A stretch of 64,000 nucleotides of DNA from Hymenobacter sp. BT730 (GTDB lineage: Bacteria > Bacteroidota > Bacteroidia > Cytophagales > Hymenobacteraceae): the NCBI RefSeq assembly GCF_030542105.1, contig NZ_JAUOFB010000001.1:62001-126000 (forward strand), given 5' to 3'. The notes beneath the pieces are model-generated. The model searched no databases. It was not told where the DNA came from and saw only the letters and a program-made list of their open reading frames with translations. Of the stretch, positions 49,556-58,808 are shown in pieces. A program made the position numbers and the translations under genes. Numbering within the stretch: position 1 is the first letter of the stretch; each line of letters begins with the position of its first letter.

Positions 49556-50881
49556 TTACCAGATTTGCTCGCCAGTAGCGCGCTTCAGTTGGTACTGGCC
49601 TTGGGTGTAGTTGTAAATAGCCTGCAGGCGGGCCAGGCGGGCCTGCGCCAGCGAGGTTTCCGCGTCCAGCACGTCCAGGTTGGTACCTACATCGTAGCGG
49701 TAGCGGGCTTTGGCGCGGGTCAGGGCATCACTGGCTTGGTTAATCTGCACCACGGCATTGTTGTAGCGCGCAGTGCTGGACTGTAGGTTGTTGGCCGCCT
49801 GACGTACATCGGCGCGCACCTGCTCCTGGGCATCCTGCGTGCGGGCCTGGGCGCCCCGAATGTTGGCCTGTGCCTCTACCCGCTGGTTTTTGTTTTTGTT
49901 GCCATCATAAATGGGCACCGAGAGTTGCACTACGCCCACAGAGTTAGGGCGGAACTGCTCGAGGTTGGGCAGGTAGCCGTTTTTACCGCCCAGCTGCGCG
50001 CCCACGCCCAGCACGGGCTTATTGCTGCGCTCAATAAACTTTAGGTTCATGGCCGCGGTGTTTTCGGCGTCGCGGGCCATTTTAATTTCGGGACGGGTCT
50101 CAGTGGCTCTGGCCAGGGCTGCTTCCACGTCTACGGCCTGCGGCTGGTAGGCCAGCGTGCCGCGCACGGGCACCTCCAAGTACTCCGGCTTGTGCAGCAG
50201 GCGGGCCAGCTGTACCTGCTGGTTGCGCAGCTGGTTCTGGAGGTCAATCTTCACGTTTTCGGCCTGCGTGATGCGCACCTGGGTGGTGGTCACATCAAAC
50301 TTGGTGCTGACGCCACCCTCCACGCGCTTTTCCATCTCGCGCTCATGCTGGCGCAGGGAGGCAATTTGCTGATCCTGCACCTTAATACTTTCGCGCACGA
50401 ACAGAATATTATAGTAGGCCTGAGCCGCAGCATAGGCCAGGTCGCGGCGTGTCACGGCAATCTGGTCCTGGGCAGTTAGCCGGCGGCTTTCGGCCAGATT
50501 ATAGGAGGCTTCCTTTTTTCCGAAGTCCAGCAGCCCGTATTGCAGGGTGATGTGGGCATCGTAGTTATTATTGGGTGCCAGCTGAAAGGCCGGGGCATCG
50601 GGCGCCAGTTGCAGCTTTACTACCGGGTCGATGCGGGTGTACGTGGCCGTACCGGTTACTTGGGGCAGGAAGCCGCCGCGGGTTTGCTGCACGCGGCTGG
50701 TAGCGGCGTTTACTTCTTCCTCCAGCGAGGTAATAGCGGGGTTAGCATCCAGCACGGACCGAATGGTACCGTCCAGAGTTAAAGAATCGGACAGAACAGA
50801 TCCTTGTTGGGCTTGCGCACTGCCGGCCAGCATCAGCCCAAGAGCTAATAGCGGAACAGTGAGTGAAGGTCGGGAAAGCAT
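49556..50881 (-). CDS. tolC: TolC family outer membrane efflux protein
   Basis: A 441-residue outer membrane channel with a signal peptide ending AGSAQAQ. Two repeats of long helices and barrel strands are seen: LDANPAITSLEEEVNAATSRV and YDAHITLQYGLLDFGKKEASYNLAE in the first, VGVVQLSVPIYDGNKNKNQRVE and LDVLDAETSLAQARLARLQAIYNYTQGQYQL in the second (key residues given). It opens the efflux operon. The operon is divergent from a sigma54 activator, with candidate regulatory sites in the 218-nt gap. Confidence 0.95.
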   Translation of the reverse strand: MLSRPSLTVPLLALGLMLAGSAQAQQGSVLSDSLTLDGTIRSVLDANPAITSLEEEVNAATSRVQQTRGGFLPQVTGTATYTRIDPVVKLQLAPDAPAFQLAPNNNYDAHITLQYGLLDFGKKEASYNLAESRRLTAQDQIAVTRRDLAYAAAQAYYNILFVRESIKVQDQQIASLRQHEREMEKRVEGGVSTKFDVTTTQVRITQAENVKIDLQNQLRNQQVQLARLLHKPEYLEVPVRGTLAYQPQAVDVEAALARATETRPEIKMARDAENTAAMNLKFIERSNKPVLGVGAQLGGKNGYLPNLEQFRPNSVGVVQLSVPIYDGNKNKNQRVEAQANIRGAQARTQDAQEQVRADVRQAANNLQSSTARYNNAVVQINQASDALTRAKARYRYDVGTNLDVLDAETSLAQARLARLQAIYNYTQGQYQLKRATGEQIW

Positions 50882-50912
50882 GGTTAATCAGCTTGTGTGT
50901 GCAGCCCTCTTA

Positions 50913-50927
50913 CCTAACTATGTGCCA
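50913..50927 (-). promoter_or_regulatory. weak sigma54-like promoter before tolC
   Basis: The minus strand reads TGGCAC, 5 nt, TAGG. The first half is a perfect -24 element; the -12 half matches only two of four bases of TTGC. It is 32 nt upstream of the tolC ATG, the right distance. The neighbouring sigma54 activator makes it plausible, but the -12 mismatch is serious. Confidence 0.3.
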
Positions 50928-51042
50928 GAGGTGACTCAAACTGATTTTTAGCTCTAAAAATAGGGTCAACAGCCTGGAAATGGTCTTTTATTTTTTATAC
51001 AGCTAACTCGGAACATAATTACCTTATATGCGTTTTTCTCAT

Positions 51043-51076
51043 ATATCAGGATTTCCCAAAATAATGCTCCTGATAT
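51043..51076. promoter_or_regulatory. inverted repeat, candidate activator or operator site
   Basis: ATATCAGGA (51043-51051) and TCCTGATAT (51068-51076) are perfect 9-bp inverted repeats with a 16-nt gap, ending 23 nt before the regulator start. It may be the binding site of the adjacent activator, on its own gene or as an enhancer for tolC. Confidence 0.5.
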
Positions 51077-51099
51077 TTAAGGATTGAACACCCAAGCTC

Positions 51100-53205
51100 A
51101 TGATTGCCGAAGACGAATCACTGCTGCTTTATCTCAACGAAGCCATTGCTACCACCCGGGATAAGGACTCGCTTTTTCAGATTGTAACCGAGAAGCTGCG
51201 CCTTATTTTCCCTTTCGATATGATTGCCGTGGTCACGCTGGATCCGGGCCTGCAGCACAAGCGGATTTTCCTGCGGCAGTATTTCAACGAATCATCCGAG
51301 AACAGAACTGACCTGCTGCCCCGCGAGCGGCCCCAGCGCACCCCCGTAGCGGGCTCGCCGGTAGAGCTCATGCTCCAAAACCCCGTGGTGCAGATAATGG
51401 ATATAGCCAAGGCCAGCGCAACCTATCCTGACTCCACTGCTTTTCAGCGCATGCTCACCAATGGCATGCACTACCTTACGGTGGTACCCCTGCGCACCGC
51501 GGGCACGCTAATAGGCTTTATGGCCCTGGCGGCTCGCCGCCACCCGGATTTGCCGCCCGCTGACCGGGACCTGATGGAGAAAATTGGCAGCCTGGTGGCC
51601 AGCGCTATTTCCAATACGCTGGCGTTTGAAGAAGTAGCTCAGCGCGAGCGGGAAAAGTCCCTGCAGCTGGCCGTGAATAACGTGCTGCTCAGCATCAAGG
51701 AGCGGGAACCGTTGTTTAAAGCCGTCGTGCAGGAGCTGAGTCAGGTAGTGCCCTTCCGATATTTTGGTATCCGGGTGCAGCGCAACGGCGAGCCCCTGAA
51801 AGCCTTTGCCGAGTTTTCCCGTCCGACGGAATTTGAGCCATTTCGCGCGCTGGATCCGGACCGGGGCCCCGACCCGGAGGAGCGGGAGCGAATGCACCAG
51901 CAGGTAGCTCACTTACTGCTGCACCCTGCCATTTATACCCATCAGGAGTTTGATGTGCTGGCCCGCCGCTATCCGCTGATGCGGCAGGTACGGGAACAGC
52001 ACAACACCCGCGCCCTGCTGATAGCCCCCATCTGGAACCGCCCCGACGGCGCGGCCGTGCTCACCCTGGCCGACACCCGCCCCGATGCCTTTCGGCAGGA
52101 GGACCTGGACGTGGTGCTGAGCCTCGTGCCTCAGATTGCGCTGGCTCTGGAAAATCTGTTTGCCTTTGAGCAGATAGAGGCCCTGCGCGCCCAGGTGGAG
52201 CAGGAGCGCACCTACCTGATTGACGAAATCAACACTACCACCAACTTTGAGGAAGTTATCGGCAACAGCCCGGTGATGCAGGCCGTGCTCAAGCGCGTTG
52301 CCCAGGTAGCCCCCACCGATACTACTGTACTCATCACCGGCGAGACGGGCACCGGCAAAGAGCTCATTGCGCGGGCGCTGCACCACCTTTCCCCCCGCCA
52401 CGAGCGGGCCCTGATTAAGCTGAACTGCGCCGCCCTACCGGCCCAGCTTATTGAGAGTGAGCTTTTCGGGCACGAAAAAGGCTCCTTTACCGGTGCTACC
52501 GACCGGCGCATGGGCAAGTTTGAACTGGCTGATGGCGGCACTATTTTCCTGGATGAGGTAGGCGAGTTACCCCTTGATTTGCAGGCCAAGCTGCTGCGGG
52601 TGCTGCAGGAAAAGGAGTTTGAGCGCATTGGCGGGCAGCGCGTGATACGTAGCAATGCCCGCGTTATTGCCGCCACCAACCGCGTGCTGGAAGACGAGGT
52701 AGCCGCCGGCCGCTTCCGCGCCGATTTGTACTACCGCCTGAACGTGTTTCCGGTGCGCCTGCCCGCTCTGCGTGAGCGACCCGAGGACATTGAGCCCCTT
52801 GCCCGCTACTTTCTGGAGCGCTTCACCAAGCAGATGGGCCGCCCGGTACGCGGCCTGCGCGAACGGGATTTGCAGGCCCTGCGGGCGTACTCCTGGCCCG
52901 GCAATATCCGGGAACTGGAACACGTACTGGAGCAGGCTGTGATTGTGAGCCAAGGGCCATTTCTGGAGTTTGCCGGCTTCTCTGCCACCGCCGCCCAGGC
53001 CAGCCCCGCCCTACCCGATTTTTCTTCTCCTCTGCTTACTTTGAAGGAACAAGAGCGGCAGCACATTCTGGCGGCGCTGCAGCTTACCGGTGGCCGCGTC
53101 AGTGGCCCCAACGGGGCTGCTGTGCTGCTCGATATCAACCCCAAAACCCTAGAAGCCCGCATGAAAAAGCTGGGTATCCGGCGCACGGTGGTGGCGGCAG
53201 AATGA
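51100..53205 (+). CDS. GAF-domain sigma54-dependent transcription activator
   Basis: A 701-residue enhancer-binding protein. Two GAF-like sensory domains fill about 10-170 and 190-355. A linker leads to the AAA+ domain (about 385-620): Walker A GETGTGKE (414-421), GSFTGA loop (461-466) that contacts sigma54, Walker [12 protein letters not shown], and [10 protein letters not shown]. The usual GAFTGA is GSFTGA. A Fis-type helix-turn-helix closes the protein (about 655-697, [25 protein letters not shown]). No response-regulator receiver is present, so it probably senses a small molecule or redox signal through GAF. It is divergent from the efflux operon and is its likely regulator. Confidence 0.93.
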   Translation: MIAEDESLLLYLNEAIATTRDKDSLFQIVTEKLRLIFPFDMIAVVTLDPGLQHKRIFLRQYFNESSENRTDLLPRERPQRTPVAGSPVELMLQNPVVQIMDIAKASATYPDSTAFQRMLTNGMHYLTVVPLRTAGTLIGFMALAARRHPDLPPADRDLMEKIGSLVASAISNTLAFEEVAQREREKSLQLAVNNVLLSIKEREPLFKAVVQELSQVVPFRYFGIRVQRNGEPLKAFAEFSRPTEFEPFRALDPDRGPDPEERERMHQQVAHLLLHPAIYTHQEFDVLARRYPLMRQVREQHNTRALLIAPIWNRPDGAAVLTLADTRPDAFRQEDLDVVLSLVPQIALALENLFAFEQIEALRAQVEQERTYLIDEINTTTNFEEVIGNSPVMQAVLKRVAQVAPTDTTVLITGETGTGKELIARALHHLSPRHERALIKLNCAALPAQLIESELFGHEKGSFTGATDRRMGKFELADGGTIFLDEVGELPLDLQAKLLRVLQEKEFERIGGQRVIRSNARVIAATNRVLEDEVAAGRFRADLYYRLNVFPVRLPALRERPEDIEPLARYFLERFTKQMGRPVRGLRERDLQALRAYSWPGNIRELEHVLEQAVIVSQGPFLEFAGFSATAAQASPALPDFSSPLLTLKEQERQHILAALQLTGGRVSGPNGAAVLLDINPKTLEARMKKLGIRRTVVAAE

Positions 53206-53233
53206 AATATACATATGCGACCAGAAGTCAGAA

Positions 53234-53386
53234 AGCTAGTTCCCCTCCTCAGCTAAGGAGGGGACGCGGCAGTTTATTGCCGCCGGGTTGGTTGAAAGAC
53301 TAGAGCTAAATGATTAGAACTAGTTTCTTGTTCGACGATTGGTCAACCACCCCTGGCCCCTCCTCAGCTGAGGAGGGGAACTAGCT
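53234..53386. repeat. nested palindromic repeat element
   Basis: Outer 21-bp arms (53234-53254 and 53366-53386) are perfect complements beginning AGCTAGTTCCCC. Each end is also a palindrome in itself: 53242-53263 with one mismatched pair and 53357-53378 perfect. Inner segments (TGGTTGA near 53288, TCAACCA near 53343) also pair. It lies between convergent genes, followed by a normal terminator, and looks like a small mobile or folded repeat. Confidence 0.8.
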
Positions 53387-53400
53387 TTTAATTTTTTCTA

Positions 53401-53446
53401 AAAACACAAGGCCGCTCCGACTAACGTCAGAACGGCCTTGTGTTTT
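53401..53446. terminator. bidirectional terminator with 14-bp perfect stem
   Basis: Arms 53401-53414 and 53433-53446 are perfect complements around an 18-nt loop with A and T runs outside. It lies between the activator gene and the convergent M1 peptidase. Confidence 0.88.
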
Positions 53447-53469
53447 ACTTAACTTGAAGAGTCAGCGCC

Positions 53470-55953
53470 TTACTTGGCAGCCTGAATCTCGGCAATAGCC
53501 TTTTCAGCCACGGCTTGGTTAGCAGCGGCGTTAGGCTTACCGGCCTGCTCCTTCAGAGCGGCCTGAATCATACCGATTACGGGCTGATCGACACCGTACT
53601 TTTTGTACTGCACGGCTAGGCCTTTGAGGCGGTCTACGTCTTCGGCAAAGGCTTTCGGGTCCTCGAGGCGGGCCAACATGGTGCCCATGCCTTCAAAGTA
53701 GGAAAACTTGTTCTGGCCGCTGGCGGCATCAAACTTGTCGCGCACGTAGTTCCATTGGCCCAGCCCGCCGGCCTTGGCATATACGCCGACCACTGCCTGG
53801 CTCAGCGCGCCCTGGTCGGTGCTTTCCAAGGTCTGGGCCTTGCTCAGGGCTGCTTTGGGGTTTACAACCGCCAGAGCCTGCAGAGCCGCCGCCTGCACGG
53901 CATACGATTCGCTGGTGTTCACCTGCTTGGTGAAGAGTTTCTCGTCTTTCTTATCCTTCAGCTTGGCCAGAGAGGTGAGCATGGTGGCCAGCGCATGCGG
54001 GTCTTTCTCCTCGGCGGCGCGCTTGCGCAGGGCTGGGGCAGCGGCTTTAGCTACCGTTTTGTCTTCCAGCTTTAGGCGCTCAGCAGCTACCATGCGCAGG
54101 TTGTTGAACTTATCGTTCAGGCCAGCCAGCAGCAGCGTGCGGGCGGCGGCATCGGTAGTTTGCTTGGCATCAGCGGCCAGCAGGGCTTCGCGGCGGGCTA
54201 CGTAGAGCGGTGCGTGCGCGTACTGGTACACATACTCAGTTAGCGGCTTATTGTCCGTCTGCTGCCACACCAGGGTCTTTTCAGCGTCCACGTCTACCAG
54301 CATTGGCTTAGCGGCCAGCGGCATGGTGAAGGTCTGGGTAGCCTCGGTCATCATCACGCGCTGGCGCTCCACTTTGCCATTCACGTAGTAATCAATGGCG
54401 AAGGGCAGCTGGAAAATCTGGCCGGGCTGGTTTTGCTTTACGGTTACCGACTGCACTTTTTTGGCAGCATCCCAGGCATAGTCAATGCTTACCACCGGGT
54501 GGCCGGTGCCATAGTACCACTGGTTGTAGAACCAGTTCAGGTCTTTGCCCGAAACGGCTTCCATAGCCAGGCGCATCTGGTGCGCTTCGCCGTTACCCAG
54601 AGCATTATCCTTCAGGTATTTCTGCAGGCCAGCAAAGAACACGTCGTCGCCGAGGTAAGTGCGCAGCATGTCCAGAATGGCGCCGCCTTTCTGGTAGCTC
54701 ACCAAGTCAAACATGTCTTCCTTATCGTCATAATGGAAGCGCACGAGCTGCTTTTGGGCATCCTTGGGGCTACGCAGGTAGTTGCGCAGGTTGCGGTGGT
54801 TGTGCGAGTCGGCGGCATCGGCGCCGTACTTGTGCTCGGCGTAGAGCCCTTCGGAGAAGTCAGCCATCGACTCATTCACCGTCAGGTTGCTCCAGCTTTC
54901 AGCCGTTACATAGTCGCCAAACCACTGGTGAAACAGCTCGTGGGCAATAACGGATTCGTTCTGGTATTCACGGTCTACCAGCTGCTTGTCGGTCATCTGC
55001 ACAAAGTCGCCGTGCAGCGTGGCCGAGGTGTTTTCCATGGCGCCGCTCACGTAGTCGCGCACCACAATCTGGGAATACTTATTCCAGGGGTACTCCACGC
55101 CCAGGCGGTTGGAGAAGAACTCCAGCATATCGGGCGTGTTGCCGAAAATCTGCTTGGCGAAGGGGGCGTACTTGGGCTCCAGGTAGTAGCTCACCTCTTT
55201 GCCGCGCCAGGTGTCTTTGTAGATTTTGAAGTCACCAACGGCCATCATAAACAGGTAGGGCGCGTGGGGCATCTCCATTTTCCAGGTATCGGTGCGCAGG
55301 CCGGCACCGGCGGGCTTCTGGCTCACCAGCGCGCCGTTGCTCAGCGTAACGTACTTGCTGGGTACCGTCATGCTGATTTCGGAGGTGGTCTTCTGATTGG
55401 GTCGGTCGATGGTAGGAAACCAAGCTGAGGATGCTTCCGTCTCGCCCTGCGTCCAGATCTGCACCGGCTTGCCTTTCACGGCACTGTCGGGGTTGATGAA
55501 GTACAGGCCCTTAGCATCGTTAATGGCTGCACTGCCTTTTACCTTCAGCTCGTCAGGCTTGGCCGTGTACTCGATATACACTGTGTAGGGCGCGCCCGGG
55601 GCCACGGTTTTGCCCAGATGAATGCGCAGGTTATTGTTGTCGGAGTAATCGTACTTCAGGGGCTGCAGCTGCTCGCCATTCATCAAGGCTACTGTCTTGA
55701 TATCCATGCCCTTGGCATCAAGGCGCAGCGAGTCGGTGGCGTAAGCGTGGGGCTTCAGCGTTACCCATTCCTTACCGTAGAGGTAGCGCTTGGCGTAGTC
55801 GAAGCGCACATCAAGCTTGGTATGCACCAGGTCGTTGACTTTGGTGGCCGAGGCGCGGTAAGGCGACTCCGGCTCAGCAGCTGGTGCGGCGGGCGTTTGC
55901 GCCATGGCAACTGCACTTAGCAAGCAGGCCGTAGCGGTAAAGATTTTTCTCAT
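53470..55953 (-). CDS. M1 family aminopeptidase
   Basis: An 827-residue zinc aminopeptidase with a signal peptide (to about 18, AMAQ), so probably periplasmic. The exopeptidase motif GAMEN is near residue 307, the zinc site is HELFH (338-342) with Glu361 18 residues later, and a Tyr downstream (about 420) fits the catalytic Tyr. The C-terminal half is a helical HEAT-like domain (about 590-827) rich in Ala and Lys. M1 enzymes remove N-terminal residues from peptides. The gene has a -7 box at 56039-56032. Confidence 0.95.
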   Translation of the reverse strand: MRKIFTATACLLSAVAMAQTPAAPAAEPESPYRASATKVNDLVHTKLDVRFDYAKRYLYGKEWVTLKPHAYATDSLRLDAKGMDIKTVALMNGEQLQPLKYDYSDNNNLRIHLGKTVAPGAPYTVYIEYTAKPDELKVKGSAAINDAKGLYFINPDSAVKGKPVQIWTQGETEASSAWFPTIDRPNQKTTSEISMTVPSKYVTLSNGALVSQKPAGAGLRTDTWKMEMPHAPYLFMMAVGDFKIYKDTWRGKEVSYYLEPKYAPFAKQIFGNTPDMLEFFSNRLGVEYPWNKYSQIVVRDYVSGAMENTSATLHGDFVQMTDKQLVDREYQNESVIAHELFHQWFGDYVTAESWSNLTVNESMADFSEGLYAEHKYGADAADSHNHRNLRNYLRSPKDAQKQLVRFHYDDKEDMFDLVSYQKGGAILDMLRTYLGDDVFFAGLQKYLKDNALGNGEAHQMRLAMEAVSGKDLNWFYNQWYYGTGHPVVSIDYAWDAAKKVQSVTVKQNQPGQIFQLPFAIDYYVNGKVERQRVMMTEATQTFTMPLAAKPMLVDVDAEKTLVWQQTDNKPLTEYVYQYAHAPLYVARREALLAADAKQTTDAAARTLLLAGLNDKFNNLRMVAAERLKLEDKTVAKAAAPALRKRAAEEKDPHALATMLTSLAKLKDKKDEKLFTKQVNTSESYAVQAAALQALAVVNPKAALSKAQTLESTDQGALSQAVVGVYAKAGGLGQWNYVRDKFDAASGQNKFSYFEGMGTMLARLEDPKAFAEDVDRLKGLAVQYKKYGVDQPVIGMIQAALKEQAGKPNAAANQAVAEKAIAEIQAAK

Positions 55954-56031
55954 GTGAAGGAGAGGGAGAAGAGAAGAATGATGATGAGTTATCTGACGGA
56001 CATCTTTTTATGCAGCCGGGTTGCCCACTGT

Positions 56032-56067
56032 CAAAAATAAGCAGCTTAAACCCAGACTAGCTACAAA
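56032..56067 (-). promoter_or_regulatory. candidate promoter of the M1 aminopeptidase gene
   Basis: On the minus strand TTTG (56067-56064) and TATTTTTG (56039-56032) are separated by 24 nt. The -7 box is an exact TAnnTTTG; the spacer is slightly longer than usual. The leader would be about 70 nt. Confidence 0.35.
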
Positions 56068-56251
56068 TGATGTGTAAACATAATAATTGCTAGTATGCAA
56101 AACAAGGTACTATATAAAATCATATTAGATTTATTGTAATAATCAGTTTGCCTGGCAATATACCGGCATGCTAGGTAATTCAATATCCCAATAGCATATG
56201 CCCGGAAAAGTCACAACATCGGCAAATCGTTTTGCGCGTACATTTAACCGA

Positions 56252-57532
56252 ATGCCCGACCTGTTTCCCCTCACCCGCCAACACGTACTGCGAGCCCTCC
56301 GCCAGATTGAGCGCGAAGGCCAGCGCCTGCCGCCCAGCACGGTCTATGACTTGGTTTACCGCGGCCGGCGCTATCCGCCCCGCGCCGTGGCGCAGCTAGC
56401 TTACCGCCTGGCTACCCAGCAACCCCAAGCCACCTGGCCCCTGCCCAGCGGCGCCGCCACCAACCAATTGCTGGAACAGCTTGATTTTACCATTGCCGCC
56501 AAGCGCCCCACCCTGGCCAACTCCCCGCTGGATAGCGACGTGGCCGAACAGGAGCAGCTGGAGGATTTATACACCGGCCGCCCTACCCGTAAAGCCCCGC
56601 CGCACCCTTCCACTGCTGCCATAGCGGCAGAGCCCACCGCACCCTACGATACGCCGGCCACCTACACCCGGGCCCAAGCCCTGGCCGAGCTATTCATTAG
56701 CGAAGATGAGTTGGATGCCGCTCTGGCCGCGCTGCAGCGCCGCAAAAACCTGCTGCTGCAGGGCCCGCCCGGCACCGGCAAAACCTTCCTGGCCCAGCGG
56801 CTGGCCTGGCTGCTGCTGGGCACTACCGATGCCGCCCGCACGGAGCTGGTGCAGTTTCACCCCAGCTACAGCTACGAAGACTTTGTGCAGGGCTTCCGCC
56901 CCGATGCCGCTGGCACGTTCCGCCTCACGGATGGTGTACTGCCCGACGTTTGCCGCCAGGCCGCCACGGACCCCACCCGGCCATATTTCCTGCTGATTGA
57001 TGAACTGAACCGGGGCAACGTGAGCCGCATTTTTGGCGAGTTGCTGCTGTTGCTGGAGGCCGATAAGCGCGGCCCCGCCCACGCCGTGCGCCTCCCCTAC
57101 GCCCCGGCTGATGCGCCGCACTTCTTCGTGCCGGAAAACCTGTTCGTTATCGGCACCATGAACACCGCCGACCGTAGCTTGGCCCCGCTGGACTACGCCC
57201 TGCGGCGACGGTTTGCCTTTGTGAATCTGGAGCCGGAGTTCGGGCAGCCCCTGCAGGAGTTTCTGGCTGGGCAGGGCGTACCGGCCACGGTTATTCAGCG
57301 TCTCACGGCCCGCCTTACCGAGCTCAACCAAACCATTGCTGATGACCCGGACCTGGGACCTGATTTCCGCATCGGCCACAGCTACTTCTGCCACCCGCCC
57401 CAGAAAGTCAGCGAAGCAGAAACCTGGCTGCAGCTAATCCTGACTCAGGAAATTGCCCCGTTGCTTACGGAGTACTGGCTGGATCAGCCCGCCAAAGCCA
57501 CGGCGCAAATCAAACGGCTACTGGGCAGCTAA
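56252..57532 (+). CDS. mcrB: McrB-like AAA+ GTPase of a type IV restriction system
   Basis: A 426-residue motor subunit. The AAA+ domain has Walker A GPPGTGKT (171-178), FLLIDELNRGN as Walker B, and the McrB signature MNTADRSL near 303, with the sensor/arginine LRRRF close behind. The N terminus (about 1-65) has RALRQIEREGQRLPPSTVYD and RGRRYPPRAVAQLA, which resembles the small head domain seen at the N terminus of some McrA- or McrB-type proteins, instead of the DUF3578 or EVE heads. It should read modified DNA. The start at 56252 is preferred; 56198 is also open. The gap to mcrC is 6 nt. The upstream 200 nt are AT-rich, a hint of transfer. Confidence 0.9.
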   Translation: MPDLFPLTRQHVLRALRQIEREGQRLPPSTVYDLVYRGRRYPPRAVAQLAYRLATQQPQATWPLPSGAATNQLLEQLDFTIAAKRPTLANSPLDSDVAEQEQLEDLYTGRPTRKAPPHPSTAAIAAEPTAPYDTPATYTRAQALAELFISEDELDAALAALQRRKNLLLQGPPGTGKTFLAQRLAWLLLGTTDAARTELVQFHPSYSYEDFVQGFRPDAAGTFRLTDGVLPDVCRQAATDPTRPYFLLIDELNRGNVSRIFGELLLLLEADKRGPAHAVRLPYAPADAPHFFVPENLFVIGTMNTADRSLAPLDYALRRRFAFVNLEPEFGQPLQEFLAGQGVPATVIQRLTARLTELNQTIADDPDLGPDFRIGHSYFCHPPQKVSEAETWLQLILTQEIAPLLTEYWLDQPAKATAQIKRLLGS

Positions 57533-57538
57533 CCAGTT

Positions 57539-58582
57539 ATGTCGGCGGCCGTGATTCCCATTCAGAACCTTTACTACCTGCTCTGCTACGCCTGGAACCG
57601 CCTGCCAGAGCCAGGCGAGCTGCAGATGGTAGAAGCCGCGGAGTTTCACCGGCCGGTAGAGCTACTCACGCGCCTGTTGCTCACGGCCCTGCGCCGACAA
57701 CTGAAACAAGGCCTGCGCCAGACGTATACCGAGCGGGAAGAGGAGCTGCCCGAGCTGCGCGGGCGGGTGCTCCTGGCCCCTACCCTATTGCGCAATCTGC
57801 TGCCCCGTGGCCGGGCCGTGTGTGCTTATGATGAGCTGGGCTACAACACGCCGCTGAATGGCTTACTGCTGGGTACGCTGCAACAGCTAGGCCGCTCCCG
57901 CCAGCTACCCGCTGCGTTGCGCCACGAAGTACGCCAAGTGCTGACCCGTTTTCCGGTGGGAGTTTCAGCTTTACCGCTCAGCAGCCACACCCTGCGCCTG
58001 GTGCGCCGCCAGCAGCACACCGGCCCGGAGCGGTTTCTGCTCAACCTCTGCGAACTGCTCCATGCCAGCGCCCTGCCCGAGCCGGACAGCGAAGGTCCGT
58101 TCCGCTTCCGGGACTTCCGCCGCGACGAGGTGCTGATGGCGCGGCTGTTTGAGCAGTTTGTGCGCAACTTCTACCGGCTGGAGCAGCGCCGCTACCGGGT
58201 GCTCTCGGAAACCATTCAATGGCAGGCCGCCGCCGAGCGGGCCGAAGACCTGGCCCTGCTGCCCGCCATGATTACCGATACCACCCTGGAAGCTCCCGAC
58301 CGGAAGCTCATCCTCGATACTAAATACTACGCCGCCGCGCTGCGCACGCGCTACAACCAGCAGCGCCTCATTGCCCCCCACCTCTACCAGCTCTACGCCT
58401 ATCTACAGAATCAGCCCCAACTCCTCGGGCAGCAGCTGGAAGGTGTTCTGCTGTATCCGGCCACTACGCGCGCTGTGGATCTGCGCTACACGCTGGGCGG
58501 CTTTCCGGTGCGGGTAGCTACTCTGGACCTTGCCCAGCCCTGGTCGGGCATTGCGGCTGATTTGCTAGCGCTTGTAAGCTGA
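57539..58582 (+). CDS. mcrC: McrC nuclease subunit of a type IV restriction system
   Basis: A 347-residue partner of McrB. The N-terminal IPIQNLYYLLCYAWNRLPEPG is the McrC opening. The PD-(D/E)xK nuclease core is Asp247 (AMITD), Asp260 and Lys262 (ILDTKYY), with the expected spacing. LRGRVLLAPTLLRNLL in the middle is also conserved. McrBC cleaves DNA that carries modified cytosines, using GTP-driven movement. No other defence genes are next to it. It is followed by a 226-nt gap and the tldD gene. Confidence 0.93.
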   Translation: MSAAVIPIQNLYYLLCYAWNRLPEPGELQMVEAAEFHRPVELLTRLLLTALRRQLKQGLRQTYTEREEELPELRGRVLLAPTLLRNLLPRGRAVCAYDELGYNTPLNGLLLGTLQQLGRSRQLPAALRHEVRQVLTRFPVGVSALPLSSHTLRLVRRQQHTGPERFLLNLCELLHASALPEPDSEGPFRFRDFRRDEVLMARLFEQFVRNFYRLEQRRYRVLSETIQWQAAAERAEDLALLPAMITDTTLEAPDRKLILDTKYYAAALRTRYNQQRLIAPHLYQLYAYLQNQPQLLGQQLEGVLLYPATTRAVDLRYTLGGFPVRVATLDLAQPWSGIAADLLALVS

Positions 58583-58808
58583 TTTATCAGCCGAACATCC
58601 ACCGCTTTTTCAAGGATTCTGAGCATTTTAGAGCTATTCTCAGACTTACGGTCGGCAATAGAATTTCGGCAGTAGATGATATATCATATCAGGTTAGCTA
58701 TTTTCCAACCGGTAAGCAGCCTTCCATTTCCGGCGGGCGTCCTTCAGCCACGTTTTAAGTTGTGGTTCACCCTCTCTTTTCTCTCTATCTCCTAACACTT
58801 CTACGCTT

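Noticed and set aside
56252..58582. Larger defence island around mcrBC
   Set aside because: Flanking genes are an M1 aminopeptidase and TldD; no methylase, toxin, Cas or integrase gene was seen.
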